From: JAKALX01 sp964508715
GTDB lineage: Bacteria; Chloroflexota; Dehalococcoidia; Tepidiformales; Tepidiformaceae
Reading direction: 5' to 3'
Length of the DNA stretch: 64,000 nucleotides
NCBI GenBank assembly: GCA_964508715.1
Contig: CAZDUX010000012.1
Span: 1-64,000 of the forward strand
The translations under genes were made by a program, and so were the position numbers. Of this stretch, positions 1 to 7,844 are shown one piece after another. Below the pieces are notes generated by a model. It had not been told where the DNA came from. It made no database searches and saw only the letters and a program-made list of their open reading frames with translations. How positions within the stretch are numbered: position 1 is the first letter of the stretch; each line of letters opens with the position of its first letter.

Positions 1-44
1 CCAGCCCCGTCTCTGCCGTCCTCGCCGTCTATGAACGCCAATGA
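1..44 (+). CDS. 3' end of an upstream gene (partial)
   Basis: Reading from base 3, codons run open to a TGA at 42-44, giving a tail ending ...VLAVYERQ. It is too short to assign to a family. The codons are GC-rich in third position like the real genes here, so it may be the end of a gene cut by the window edge. It could equally be chance. Confidence 0.3.
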   Translation, partial: SPVSAVLAVYERQ

Positions 45-72
45 TCAGCGAATCCCTAACACGCCACGATGG

Positions 73-93
73 CCGCCTGCTTCCCGGTAGCAG
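73..93 (+). terminator. hairpin after the upstream gene
   Basis: A perfect 7-bp stem (GCCTGCT / AGCAGGC, loop TCCCGGT) lies between the possible upstream gene end and purM. No T-run follows, so termination is inferred from position only. A 10-bp palindrome, GGTACGTACC, lies just downstream at about 110-119. Confidence 0.35.
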
Positions 94-191
94 GCACTCA
101 ACCTCGAGTGGTACGTACCGGATTAGCAATACCAACCGCATCATTCCACTCCCCTTCGCCCCTCACTCCCCGCTCCTGTAACCTACGTGCC

Positions 192-1238
192 GTGACTGAC
201 CAGAAGGCCTACGCCGCCGCGGGCGTCGATATCGCGGCACGCAGCCGCTTCGCCAAAGGCCTCCCGGCCATTCTCGCCCAGGCGCGCCGGCCCGAGGTCC
301 TCAGCGACGCCGGTCCATTCAGCGGCCTCTTCCGCCTCGGCGAGAAGTACCGCGACCCCGTCCTCTCGGCCAGTGCCGACGGCATCGGCACCAAGGTCAT
401 GCTCCAGCGCGCCGCCAACCGCCTCGACCTTTGCGGCCCCGACGTCCTCGGCCACAGTGTCAACGACATCATGGCCTGCGGCGCCGAGCCCCTCTTTTTC
501 CTCGATTACATCGCCGGGAACGGCCTGACCGGCGAACAGAAAACCACGATCGTCGAAGGCGTCGCCCGCGCCTGCGCGGAGGTGAATTGCGCCCTGCTTG
601 GCGGCGAAACGGCCGACATGCCCGATGTCTATGCCCCCGGCGACTTCGACCTCGCCGGCTTCATCGTTGGCGTCGTTGAACGCGACCGGATTATCGATGG
701 CTCGAAGATCACCCCCGGGGACGTTCTGCTCGGGATACCGAGCTCGGGCCTTCATACCAATGGCTTCTCGCTCGCCCGCAAAGCCCTCCACATCTGCGAT
801 GGCGAGCCCGACGATGAGACGCTCCGGCGCATCGACGAACGGCCCGCCATCCTCGGCGGCCAGACAGTGGGCGAAGCGCTCCTCGCCACCCACCGTCCCT
901 ACTACTCCCTTGTCGCGCCCGTGCTCGATCGAATCCATGGCATCGCCCACATCACCGGCGGCGGCTATGTCGAAAACGTCCCGCGTATCCTCCCCGGCGG
1001 CGTCACGGCTATCTTCGACACGACAGCCTGGCCCGTCCTCCCGATCTTCCAGCTCATCCAGCAGCGAGGCGGGATCGCGCCGGACGAGATGTACGAAGTC
1101 TTCAATATGGGCATCGGCCTCGTTCTCATGCTCAGCAGTGAAGACCTGCCTGCCGTCCGCGATGCAATCCCTGAAGCACTCGTCATTGGCGCCATCGCCG
1201 GCGATACCGGCCGCCAGGTCGAGCTCCGCGGCCTATGA
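192..1238 (+). CDS. purM: phosphoribosylformylglycinamidine cyclo-ligase (AIR synthetase)
   Basis: PurM closes the imidazole ring, converting FGAM and ATP to AIR in purine synthesis; cytosolic. The 348-residue product from GTG 192 has the usual family length. It shows the conserved glycine-rich nucleotide motif SADGIGTK (61-68), NDIMACGAEPLFFLDY (91-106) and GGETADMP (about 138-145). The open frame extends back to ATG 69, but that extension is not PurM-like. Start 192 instead lies 7 bases after a TAACCT box, which fits the leaderless pattern seen across this window. The stop overlaps the next gene by 4 bp, so the two are probably co-transcribed. Confidence 0.95.
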   Translation: MTDQKAYAAAGVDIAARSRFAKGLPAILAQARRPEVLSDAGPFSGLFRLGEKYRDPVLSASADGIGTKVMLQRAANRLDLCGPDVLGHSVNDIMACGAEPLFFLDYIAGNGLTGEQKTTIVEGVARACAEVNCALLGGETADMPDVYAPGDFDLAGFIVGVVERDRIIDGSKITPGDVLLGIPSSGLHTNGFSLARKALHICDGEPDDETLRRIDERPAILGGQTVGEALLATHRPYYSLVAPVLDRIHGIAHITGGGYVENVPRILPGGVTAIFDTTAWPVLPIFQLIQQRGGIAPDEMYEVFNMGIGLVLMLSSEDLPAVRDAIPEALVIGAIAGDTGRQVELRGL

Positions 1239-1945
1239 AGCTCGCCGAGCTCGATCACGCAGAAGACTGGCGCCGCTTCTGGTGGGTGGCGCCGCCCCTC
1301 GTGATCGCACTCGTCCTCTTCAGTGGCATCCGCGTCTTCAACCAGGTGACCGGAGACCGCCTCCTCGTTCTCCGCGATCAGGCCTCCCAGCAGTTCCCTG
1401 CTGCCAGCGTTCGAACCGTGACCGTCGATGACGAGGTCGGAGATGTTATCGTCCAGGCTCTCCCTGCCGCGGCTTCCGGCAAGATCCTGGTCGACATCAC
1501 CCGGCAGGGCAGCGGCCGCACGATGGACGAAGCGTTCAACGACCTCGCCAGCCTGCTCCTCCGCGTTCAGCAGTCGGGCGACACCGTTCGTATCAACTGC
1601 TGGCGCGAACTGCACTTCGGCCCGGGTACAGACTCAAAGTGGATTGTCCGCATCTCCGCCCCGGTGGGCACGCACCTGGTGCTCCGCAGCCGCAAAGGGA
1701 ACGTGAGTGTCCAGGGAATCACTGGCGACGTGAGCGCCACCGCCGATGCAGGCGACATCACCGTCCGCCTCCCTGCGAACCAGCCATTCGTCCTCCTCGA
1801 TGGTGCTGGCAAGCTCAGCAGTCAGTTCAAGCTCCTGCCGCCGGTGGACCAGGTGAGCAATCAGTTCGCCACGTCCGGCGTCGGTCCGCGCCAGCAACTT
1901 GCACTCAAGGCCCCGCTTGGGAAGGTCACCATTCGGCACGAGTAG
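1235..1945 (+). CDS. membrane-anchored DUF4097-like beta-repeat protein
   Basis: A 236-residue protein with a short cytoplasmic N-terminus and one membrane segment at about 17-33 (VAPPLVIALVLFSGIRV). The extracytoplasmic part has repeated valine-rich short strands such as VLRSRKGNVSVQGITGDVS and TADAGDITVRLP. This pattern resembles DUF4097/DUF2807 putative adhesins, which form a right-handed beta structure. Function is unknown. It overlaps the purM stop (ATGA), so translation is likely coupled, but I see no functional tie to purine synthesis. Confidence 0.7.
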   Translation: MKLAELDHAEDWRRFWWVAPPLVIALVLFSGIRVFNQVTGDRLLVLRDQASQQFPAASVRTVTVDDEVGDVIVQALPAAASGKILVDITRQGSGRTMDEAFNDLASLLLRVQQSGDTVRINCWRELHFGPGTDSKWIVRISAPVGTHLVLRSRKGNVSVQGITGDVSATADAGDITVRLPANQPFVLLDGAGKLSSQFKLLPPVDQVSNQFATSGVGPRQQLALKAPLGKVTIRHE

Positions 1946-1997
1946 GGCGAATCGTGGCCGGCTGTGATAGGGTGTTCGCACCCGAGCATGTATCTCC

Positions 1998-2642
1998 ATG
2001 CATTCGCTTCGGAACTCCGTTCACCGAGATCGCTACGTGACGCAGCAAAGCCAATCCACACCATTCGGCCGCCTCGAACGGCGCAAAGCCCGTACCCGGG
2101 CGGCCATCCTCGAAGCAGCAACTGATCTCTTCTTCGAACAGGGTTACGAAGAGACGGCCATCCAGCAGATCGCCGAAAGAGCCGATACCGGCGTCGGCAC
2201 CCTCTACGGCTACTTCTCCTCCAAGGAGGAGATCCTCAGGGAAGTCATCCGGCAGACGTCCCAGCAATCCATTGAACGCTATCTCGCCGCTGTCGGCACC
2301 ACCACGCATCCCATCGATCGGGTTTGCCTCGCCCTCGGCACCTTCGCCGGGTTCATCCGCGAGAATCGCAGCGTCCTTGTCGCCGCATTCCAGGTTGCCG
2401 CCCGTCATCGCCGGATCGACGAACTCCCCACCGAATGGCTGGTCAACAACTACCAGGTGATGCTCCAGGAGGGCGTTGATGCCCACGATTTCCGCCGCGT
2501 GCCCGCCGCGACGACAGCGCGTGTCCTTGTTGGCACCTATCTCCAGGCCATGCTCGGTATCGGCATCTGGCGAGGGCGTGAGGACGACCCCCAGACCGAG
2601 CAAGAGCTCGAGATGATCGTGCGCACCCTCCTCACCCCCTGA
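1998..2642 (+). CDS. TetR/AcrR-family transcriptional regulator
   Basis: A one-component repressor-type regulator. The N-terminal helix-turn-helix (about residues 28-80) is canonical: RAAILEAATDLFFEQGYEE, then IAERADTGVGTLYGYFSSKEE. The remainder is the helical ligand-binding/dimer domain, and total length 214 is typical. ATG 1998 is the longest start; GTG 2037, nearer to the conserved domain, is an alternative. The ligand cannot be told from sequence. No clear operator was found. The gene faces the DUF1232 gene convergently. Confidence 0.9.
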   Translation: MHSLRNSVHRDRYVTQQSQSTPFGRLERRKARTRAAILEAATDLFFEQGYEETAIQQIAERADTGVGTLYGYFSSKEEILREVIRQTSQQSIERYLAAVGTTTHPIDRVCLALGTFAGFIRENRSVLVAAFQVAARHRRIDELPTEWLVNNYQVMLQEGVDAHDFRRVPAATTARVLVGTYLQAMLGIGIWRGREDDPQTEQELEMIVRTLLTP

Positions 2643-2647
2643 TTCCA

Positions 2648-3049
2648 TCAACTCCCGTCCTCTCTCGCCTGCCCCGGCCGGCGCCGCTCCTCCTCTTCTT
2701 CCGTTGCCCGGAGCGCCGCTTCGAACCGCTCCCTCGACACGACCACGAGAAGCAGGCCGATAACGAGCAAGACCACGAGCGCGTCATCGATCTGGCCGAT
2801 CACGGGGATGAAGTCGGGAACGATATCGACTGGCAGTGCCAGGTAACCGATGAGTGCGATGAGTGCCACTTTCGCCACCAGCGGAACCTCCGGGTCACGC
2901 AGCAGAGTTCGCCCGAAAGCCAGCTTGCCACGCGCCGAAAGTGACAGGAAGCGGTGCCCACGCTCGCTCATTCGCAGTAATCGAAACGTGATCGCAGCGA
3001 GCGCCAGCAGCGCCCCGAGGGCAACGAGCAGCCATCCCCACCACGGCAT
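2648..3049 (-). CDS. DUF1232 (YkvA-like) small membrane protein
   Basis: 133 residues with an N-terminal membrane segment (about 3-20), then the DUF1232 core VPLVAKVALIALIGYLALP followed by VDIVPDFIPVIGQIDD (about 56-92) and a second hydrophobic stretch to about 105. The charged tail EEEEERRRP is cytoplasmic or disordered. The family is widespread and its function is unknown. The start ATG lies 5 bases after a TATCGT box, matching the leaderless motif. It ends 6 bp from the convergent TetR gene. Confidence 0.85.
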   Translation of the reverse strand: MPWWGWLLVALGALLALAAITFRLLRMSERGHRFLSLSARGKLAFGRTLLRDPEVPLVAKVALIALIGYLALPVDIVPDFIPVIGQIDDALVVLLVIGLLLVVVSRERFEAALRATEEEEERRRPGQAREDGS

Positions 3050-3085
3050 ACGCAGACGATACCCCGTTCCCGGTGAAACGAAGGA

Positions 3086-3859
3086 TTACCCGAAGCGTGT
3101 CACGAAATCCGACTCCGTGAGCGTTGTCCCTTTGCGCTTCTCGCTCACCGCGAGTTCCATGCGTGTTAGCTGTGCAAGCCCCTTGCGTGTGTCGCTCGCC
3201 ACGCGGGCTTTGTCCTGCCGCTTGAGCCGCTGCTTGAAGAGCCAGTACGTGAACGCCCGCCAGTCACCAATCGGGATGTCCTTGCGTAGCTTCTCGCCCG
3301 TCGCCTCGTAGTACATCGCGAACAACTCCTGGCGCGACGCCCCGTACACCCGCTCGTACATCGATTCGTCTACCCGGAAATCCTGTCCCCACGGCCGGTT
3401 CCGATTCTCCTTGTGGATCTCCTCTTCGATGCTCAGTTGCAGAGCCTCTTCCACCAACACCCCGTAGAGGAAGTTCAGGTGCGCGCTGTGCTTTGCCTGC
3501 CCCAGCCGGTTCGCGAACTCGTCATCATCGACATCGAGCGGCCAGCGGCCCTCAAACAGCAGCGCATTCGCCTCTCCCGATGGCACCAGGTCAGGCATCT
3601 CGTCGAGCAGCCGCTCCGCCAGCAGGAGCCAGTCGAACGCCTCGCCCCCAACGAGGTAGCGGTACTCCCGGTCCCCGAGCCGCTCCTCTGGCACCCGCCA
3701 CCGCCCCACCGCGTCGAGCACTGCCTCAAACCAGTGGCGCCCATCGATCACTTCCTGGCGCATCCGGAAGATCGTCTCATCCGGCGCCGGCAGACCCGCC
3801 GGTTCGCCCTCTCGGACCCCCTCGGTCCGTACCTCAGATTCCGCGTTCGCAGTAGTCAC
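3086..3859 (-). CDS. conserved hypothetical protein, acidic, soluble
   Basis: Not recognised. From GTG 3859 it encodes 257 residues with no signal peptide or membrane segment. Features are a Pro/Glu-rich N-terminus (about 1-25), an acidic stretch with DVDDDEF, and the aromatic segment RVDESMYERVYGASRQELFAMYY. The C-terminus is lysine/arginine-rich. The frame continues upstream to 4048, but that part overlaps the divergent crotonase gene and is low-complexity. GTG 3859 has a TATTAT box 7 bases before it and no Shine-Dalgarno, so I chose it as a leaderless start. Confidence 0.65.
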   Translation of the reverse strand: MTTANAESEVRTEGVREGEPAGLPAPDETIFRMRQEVIDGRHWFEAVLDAVGRWRVPEERLGDREYRYLVGGEAFDWLLLAERLLDEMPDLVPSGEANALLFEGRWPLDVDDDEFANRLGQAKHSAHLNFLYGVLVEEALQLSIEEEIHKENRNRPWGQDFRVDESMYERVYGASRQELFAMYYEATGEKLRKDIPIGDWRAFTYWLFKQRLKRQDKARVASDTRKGLAQLTRMELAVSEKRKGTTLTESDFVTRFG

Positions 3860-3972
3860 TTGTCCGATAATACCAGAGGAATTCGAGCCTTCCCGGTAAA
3901 TCAATCGTCCGGTTCGCCCCTCATCCGCAGCCGTCCCCACTCGATATTCCCCGGATCCGCTACCCTTCCAGC

Positions 3973-4629
3973 ATGAGCATGATCGTCCCGGCACTCCACA
4001 CGGCCGGCTGGGCTGAGCTCGATCTCGCGGCCGCCGGCGACAGAACAACGCTCAGCGAGGTACTCGACGCCCTTCGCGACGGGTCCTGTCGTGCGCTCGT
4101 CCTCACCGGCGAGCCGGCGTTCGCTCCCGAACCGCAATGGCTCCGCTCGTTCGAACTCCTCCCAATCCCCACGCTCTACGCCTTCGAGGGTGAACTCGCC
4201 GGCCCGGCATTCGATATCGCCCTCCATTGCGACATCCGTCTCTGCTCCGAAGCAGCATCGCTGCAGGTATCCGGCCTCGGTGGCCGCCGCCTCATGCGCC
4301 TCGTCGGTCCCGACGCGATGGTTGATCTCATCCGTGCACGTGGCCGGGTCGCGGCTTCGCTTGCCCTCCAGTCCGGGCTGGTCAACGAGCTCACGCCTGC
4401 CGGTCATGCCGTTTCGCGCGCCTGCGAGATCGCCGAAGTCATCGCATCCCGTGGCCCGATCGCCACCTCCCTCGCCACGGAAGCCATCTGGCGCGGGCTC
4501 GAAATGCCGCTCACCCAGGCCCTTCGTTTCGAGACCGATTTGACCTTGCTCCTCCAGACCACGAAAGATCGCGCTGAAGGTGTGGCTGCCTTCCTCGAGA
4601 AGCGACAGCCGCGATTTACAGGTGAATGA
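3973..4629 (+). CDS. divergent crotonase-fold protein, probably without hydratase activity
   Basis: 218 residues, shorter than the usual 255-265. The crotonase oxyanion-hole helix is visible (AFEGELAGPAFDIALHCDIR, about 75-94), as are GLVNEL (about 137) and the usual family C-terminus ending EGVAAFLEKRQPRFTGE. The first beta-strands are abbreviated. The segment that normally carries the first catalytic Glu (PEv.lG) reads LQVSGLGG, so no catalytic acid is evident. It may act on another CoA ester or be non-enzymatic. Start ATG lies 6 bases after a TACCCT box. Two small paralogous genes follow closely. Confidence 0.75.
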   Translation: MSMIVPALHTAGWAELDLAAAGDRTTLSEVLDALRDGSCRALVLTGEPAFAPEPQWLRSFELLPIPTLYAFEGELAGPAFDIALHCDIRLCSEAASLQVSGLGGRRLMRLVGPDAMVDLIRARGRVAASLALQSGLVNELTPAGHAVSRACEIAEVIASRGPIATSLATEAIWRGLEMPLTQALRFETDLTLLLQTTKDRAEGVAAFLEKRQPRFTGE

Positions 4630-4632
4630 CTG

Positions 4633-4884
4633 ATGATTGTGTTGTTGGAAGAGGCAGAGGCCTGGTCGCTCATGATGCTCGTCTCCGCCGTCGCCACCGA
4701 TAACGCCGAGATCTCTGAGGAAGGCAAAGAAGCCATCCGTAAGTGGCGCGGCGAACGCAACGAAGCGAGCCCCGAGCTTGCCAGGCTGACCGAAGAGCTC
4801 AACAAGGCCATGAACGCCCACCTCGACGCCAAGTTCATGCGCCGCGTCAAGAGCCGCGGCTGGTACGAAACGGTGAAGCAGTAG
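4633..4884 (+). CDS. small alpha-helical hypothetical protein (paralogue 1)
   Basis: 83 residues, mostly helical and charged, with no signal peptide. It aligns with the product of the next gene along its length: EISEEGKEAIRKWRGER here against GLSDKDRAMLKRWRSSR there, followed by a second helix of similar length. The two are therefore tandem duplicates. The start is 3 bp after the crotonase stop and the end is 2 bp from the paralogue start, indicating one operon. Function unknown. Confidence 0.75.
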   Translation: MIVLLEEAEAWSLMMLVSAVATDNAEISEEGKEAIRKWRGERNEASPELARLTEELNKAMNAHLDAKFMRRVKSRGWYETVKQ

Positions 4885-4886
4885 CC

Positions 4887-5129
4887 ATGGAAGTCCGATT
4901 TACCGACGACGAACTCGCCGAAGCCCTCAGTGTCATTGTCAACCACATCGCGAAAGAAGCCGGCCTCTCCGATAAGGACCGCGCCATGCTCAAACGCTGG
5001 CGCAGCTCCAGGATGAAGCTCGGTTCCGACGACATGGACGACCTCGTCCGTAAGGCGAACGAGGACTTCGCCCAGATGATCTCGCGCCGTGAGCGCAGCC
5101 AGATCCGCAAACCCGACTGGGCCGACTAG
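4887..5129 (+). CDS. small alpha-helical hypothetical protein (paralogue 2)
   Basis: 80 residues from ATG 4887. The same frame is open back to 4743, but that part lies inside the preceding gene. It shares the helix pattern and the (K/R)RWR..R motif of the 83-residue neighbour. It ends in a basic/acidic tail (RRERSQIRKPDWAD). Possible toxin/antitoxin or phage-like roles were considered, but nothing in the sequence supports them. Likely the third gene of the operon starting at 3973. Confidence 0.75.
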   Translation: MEVRFTDDELAEALSVIVNHIAKEAGLSDKDRAMLKRWRSSRMKLGSDDMDDLVRKANEDFAQMISRRERSQIRKPDWAD

Positions 5130-5320
5130 AGTCACCGCAAGTGGAGTGGGGCGAAGGCCCTGGGAGCCACGCCACAGACCATGGTGACCCATGCCCGCCC
5201 CGCTGCAGGGCTCGGCGCTTCGGCCCGGCCTCGCGGGTGCCATTGCACCCCTCTGCCCGCCAGGCACCCCCCGGTCCGGCGCGAGAGCCTCGGGCCGCTG
5301 TCCTGGCGTACACTCTTACC

Positions 5321-5956
5321 GTGTCCGAGCCCGTCCTCTTTGCTACTGATGAGCGTGGTGTCGCCACCATCACCCTCAACCGCCCCGAGCGGCTCAACGC
5401 CATCAACATGGAGATGCGTGACCTCCTCTGGACCTACCTCCTCGCCTGCCGCGACACGCCTGATATTCGCGTCATCGTCTTTCGCGGTGAAGGGCGCGCC
5501 TTCAGTGCCGGCGCCGATATCTCCGAGTTCGGAACCGCTCCGTCGGTCATCGCCTCGCGTCGCGCTCGCCACGACCGCGACATCTGGGACGAACTCCTCA
5601 ACCATCGCTGTCACACCATCGCCCGCATGCATGGCTACTGTTACGGCGCCGGGCTCGAACTCCCGCTCTGTTGCGACATTCGGGTGGCAGCCGAGGACAC
5701 AACGTTCGCCCTGCCCGAGGTCACCCTCGGCTACATCCCCAGTGCCGGGGGAACGCAGACCCTCCCGCGGAGGATTCCCCCGGCTATTGCCGCCCAGATG
5801 ATCCTCACCGGCGACCCCATTACCGCTCCTGACGCACTCCGCTGGCGGCTCGTGGATAGCGTCGTCCCCGAATCCGGCCTCGACGACGCCATCGAAGCGC
5901 ACGTCTCCCGCCTGCTCGCAATTCCCGACGCTGGCCACGCCGGCCGTGTCCGGTAG
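5321..5956 (+). CDS. enoyl-CoA hydratase/isomerase family protein, C-terminally short
   Basis: 211 residues from GTG 5321, which has TACACT 6 bases upstream (leaderless). The crotonase core is intact: TITLNRPERLNAIN (about 14-27), FRGEGRAFSAGADISEF, the oxyanion-hole segment GYCYGAGLELPLCCDIR, and the catalytic Glu in FALPEVTLGYIPSAGGTQ. The protein stops about 45 residues before the normal family end, just after the DDAIEAHVSRLLA helix, so the C-terminal helices that complete the active site and trimer are missing. No continuation is seen in other frames. It could be a natural short form or a gene with a lost 3' end. Confidence 0.8.
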   Translation: MSEPVLFATDERGVATITLNRPERLNAINMEMRDLLWTYLLACRDTPDIRVIVFRGEGRAFSAGADISEFGTAPSVIASRRARHDRDIWDELLNHRCHTIARMHGYCYGAGLELPLCCDIRVAAEDTTFALPEVTLGYIPSAGGTQTLPRRIPPAIAAQMILTGDPITAPDALRWRLVDSVVPESGLDDAIEAHVSRLLAIPDAGHAGRVR

Positions 5957-6122
5957 TATCTGCATGCGTCGCTAACTCCCCGCAAGACACGGTGGTGCAC
6001 ACAGCTGCACGAATCCGTCACGTCCCGGGGGCGGTCCACCCCGGGTACCGTTCCTCACACCGGCCCCGTCTCGCACGGTCACGATTGCCGCAATCGCCCC
6101 GAAATCGCATGATTCGTGCACT
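5957..6122 (+). terminator. intergenic stretch with one GC hairpin
   Basis: The 166-bp gap after the short crotonase gene contains a perfect 7-bp stem, CCCGGGG (6024-6030) with CCCCGGG (6039-6045), loop 8. No T-run follows. I take it as a probable weak or factor-dependent terminator. Nothing else is recognisable in the gap. Confidence 0.4.
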
Positions 6123-6623
6123 ATGGCCAACCTCACGGCGATTGCGCCCTTCGAACCGGAAAAATCAACCTTCCTCCACGACCGCTCCAACCGGCCCGAT
6201 GCCCCGAAGCGAGCCATCCAGAGCTATGCCATCGAATACGCCCCCGTTGGGCTCGGGATCGTGTTCGCCATGATCGCCGTCGCCCTGTCATACCAGACCC
6301 GTGTCGCCTGGGATGGCCACCGGGATTGGGTGGTCCCCACTTCTATCGCCCCGATTGCGGCTGCGGCCGTCATGCTTGCAGCGTCCACCTGGCGCCAGAA
6401 ACTCGAGTTCGCAATGCCCGCCTACGGCTTCATCGCCGTTGGCCTCGTCTTCACCGCCCTGAATATCATCCGCGGCGCCGATACCGATGGGCCCGACCAT
6501 CTCCGCGACTTCTACACCATCGCTGCCGCCATCATGTACGGCTGCGCGGTTGTTGCCACCGTCATCGGCTGGGCCATCCTGGAAGTTCGCTACCCGCTCA
6601 AGGCCCCCCAGCCCGAGATGTAG
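6123..6623 (+). CDS. hypothetical four-helix membrane protein
   Basis: 166 residues with a soluble N-terminus (about 1-38) and four hydrophobic segments at about 42-58 (VGLGIVFAMIAVALSY), 73-88, 99-114 and 135-152. The order suggests both ends are cytoplasmic. No family motif is recognised. It lies 32 bp upstream of the phosphotransferase gene, so the two may be co-transcribed. No good Shine-Dalgarno is visible before the ATG. Confidence 0.65.
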   Translation: MANLTAIAPFEPEKSTFLHDRSNRPDAPKRAIQSYAIEYAPVGLGIVFAMIAVALSYQTRVAWDGHRDWVVPTSIAPIAAAAVMLAASTWRQKLEFAMPAYGFIAVGLVFTALNIIRGADTDGPDHLRDFYTIAAAIMYGCAVVATVIGWAILEVRYPLKAPQPEM

Positions 6624-6655
6624 ACCCCCATTCCCGGCTAAGAAGGAGCGCAGGA

Positions 6656-7771
6656 ATGAGCGCACCACGAATCCCTGTGACGATGGACGACGTCACCCCT
6701 GAATGGCTCACGAGCGCGCTCCGCTCCAGTGGTGTGCTCGAACAGGCCAGTGTCATCGCCGCGCCACGCATCCAGATCGGCGCCGGCGTCGGGATCCTTG
6801 GTGAACTCGCCCGCATCACCCTCCACTACGACACGCCCGAACCGAATGCCCCGCGTACCCTCATCGCCAAGATCCCGACGGCCGATCCGGCCGGCCGCCA
6901 GATTGCGAACATGATGGGCTACTACGAACGCGAGGTCCGCTACTACCGGGAGATCGGGCCCCGGAACGTTGTTGGCGCACCCACCTGCTATTACAGCGAC
7001 ATGGATCCTCCCAACATCCATTTCATCGTCCTTCTCGAAGACCTCGCCGATATCCGCATCGGCGACCAGGTTGCCGGTTGCTCGCCAGCCGATGCCCGTC
7101 TCGTCGTCGCCGAGCTTGCGAAGCTCCACGCCCGCTGGTGGGATTCCCCCGAACTCGCCGGGTTCGGCTGGATTCCCCCGGCCAATAGCCCGATGATCAA
7201 GCTCGCCCAGGGAGCCTATCTCGAGGCAATCGATGCCTTCATGGAGAAGCTCGGCCATCTCCTCACCGCTGAACAGAAAGACATCGCCCGCCGTCTCGGG
7301 CCCCGCATGAACGCCATGCAGGACTCCTTTGCCACCGGCCCCCAGACGATGCTCCATGCCGATGTCCGCCTCGACAACATCTTCTTCGGCTCTGCCCACA
7401 GCAACTCCCCCGTCACCCTCATCGACTGGCAGATCCTGGTGACCGGGCGCGGCCCATACGACGTCGCCTATTTCCTCAGCCAGAGCATCGATCCCGCCGA
7501 GCGTGAAGCGCTCGAGGAGCCTGCCCTCCGTGACTATTACCAGGTCCTCGTCGACGCCGGCGCCAGTGGCTACAGCTGGGACCAGTGCTGGGACGACTAC
7601 CGCCTCGCCACCCTCTTCTGCCTCGTTTACCCCGTCATCTCGGGCGGCTCAATCGATCTCGCGAACGACCGTGGAGTTGCCCTCGTAACGGCCATGACCA
7701 CACGCTCCATCGCTGCCATCACCCATCTCCGCTGCGCCGATATTCTTGACCGTTTTGAGCCGGCGTCCTGA
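6656..7771 (+). CDS. phosphotransferase of the aminoglycoside/ecdysteroid-kinase-like superfamily
   Basis: 371 residues with the kinase-like fold. The Brenner motif HADVRLDNIFF (about 240-250) supplies the catalytic Asp and metal-binding Asn, and LIDWQ (about 262) supplies the second metal Asp. The segment GRGPYDVAYFLSQS then matches the EcKinase-like group, whose bacterial members occur in many lipid- and steroid-degrading bacteria; substrate unknown. ATG 6656 has a clear Shine-Dalgarno (AAGGAG, 8 bases upstream). The open frame extending upstream to 6116 overlaps the membrane-protein gene and is not coding. Confidence 0.85.
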   Translation: MSAPRIPVTMDDVTPEWLTSALRSSGVLEQASVIAAPRIQIGAGVGILGELARITLHYDTPEPNAPRTLIAKIPTADPAGRQIANMMGYYEREVRYYREIGPRNVVGAPTCYYSDMDPPNIHFIVLLEDLADIRIGDQVAGCSPADARLVVAELAKLHARWWDSPELAGFGWIPPANSPMIKLAQGAYLEAIDAFMEKLGHLLTAEQKDIARRLGPRMNAMQDSFATGPQTMLHADVRLDNIFFGSAHSNSPVTLIDWQILVTGRGPYDVAYFLSQSIDPAEREALEEPALRDYYQVLVDAGASGYSWDQCWDDYRLATLFCLVYPVISGGSIDLANDRGVALVTAMTTRSIAAITHLRCADILDRFEPAS

Positions 7772-7844
7772 CCCGTCGCGTACGCGTTTCCTGCCCCTCG
7801 CCCCAGCCAAATCGGCCGGTAGAATACGGCCTTACTCTTGCCTA

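Noticed and set aside
183..950. Long minus-strand open frame opposite purM, and similar antisense frames opposite cimA, gltA, ribBA and the MFS genes
   Set aside because: High GC content leaves antisense frames open; the proteins are low-complexity with no domain signature, while the sense frames are clear enzymes.
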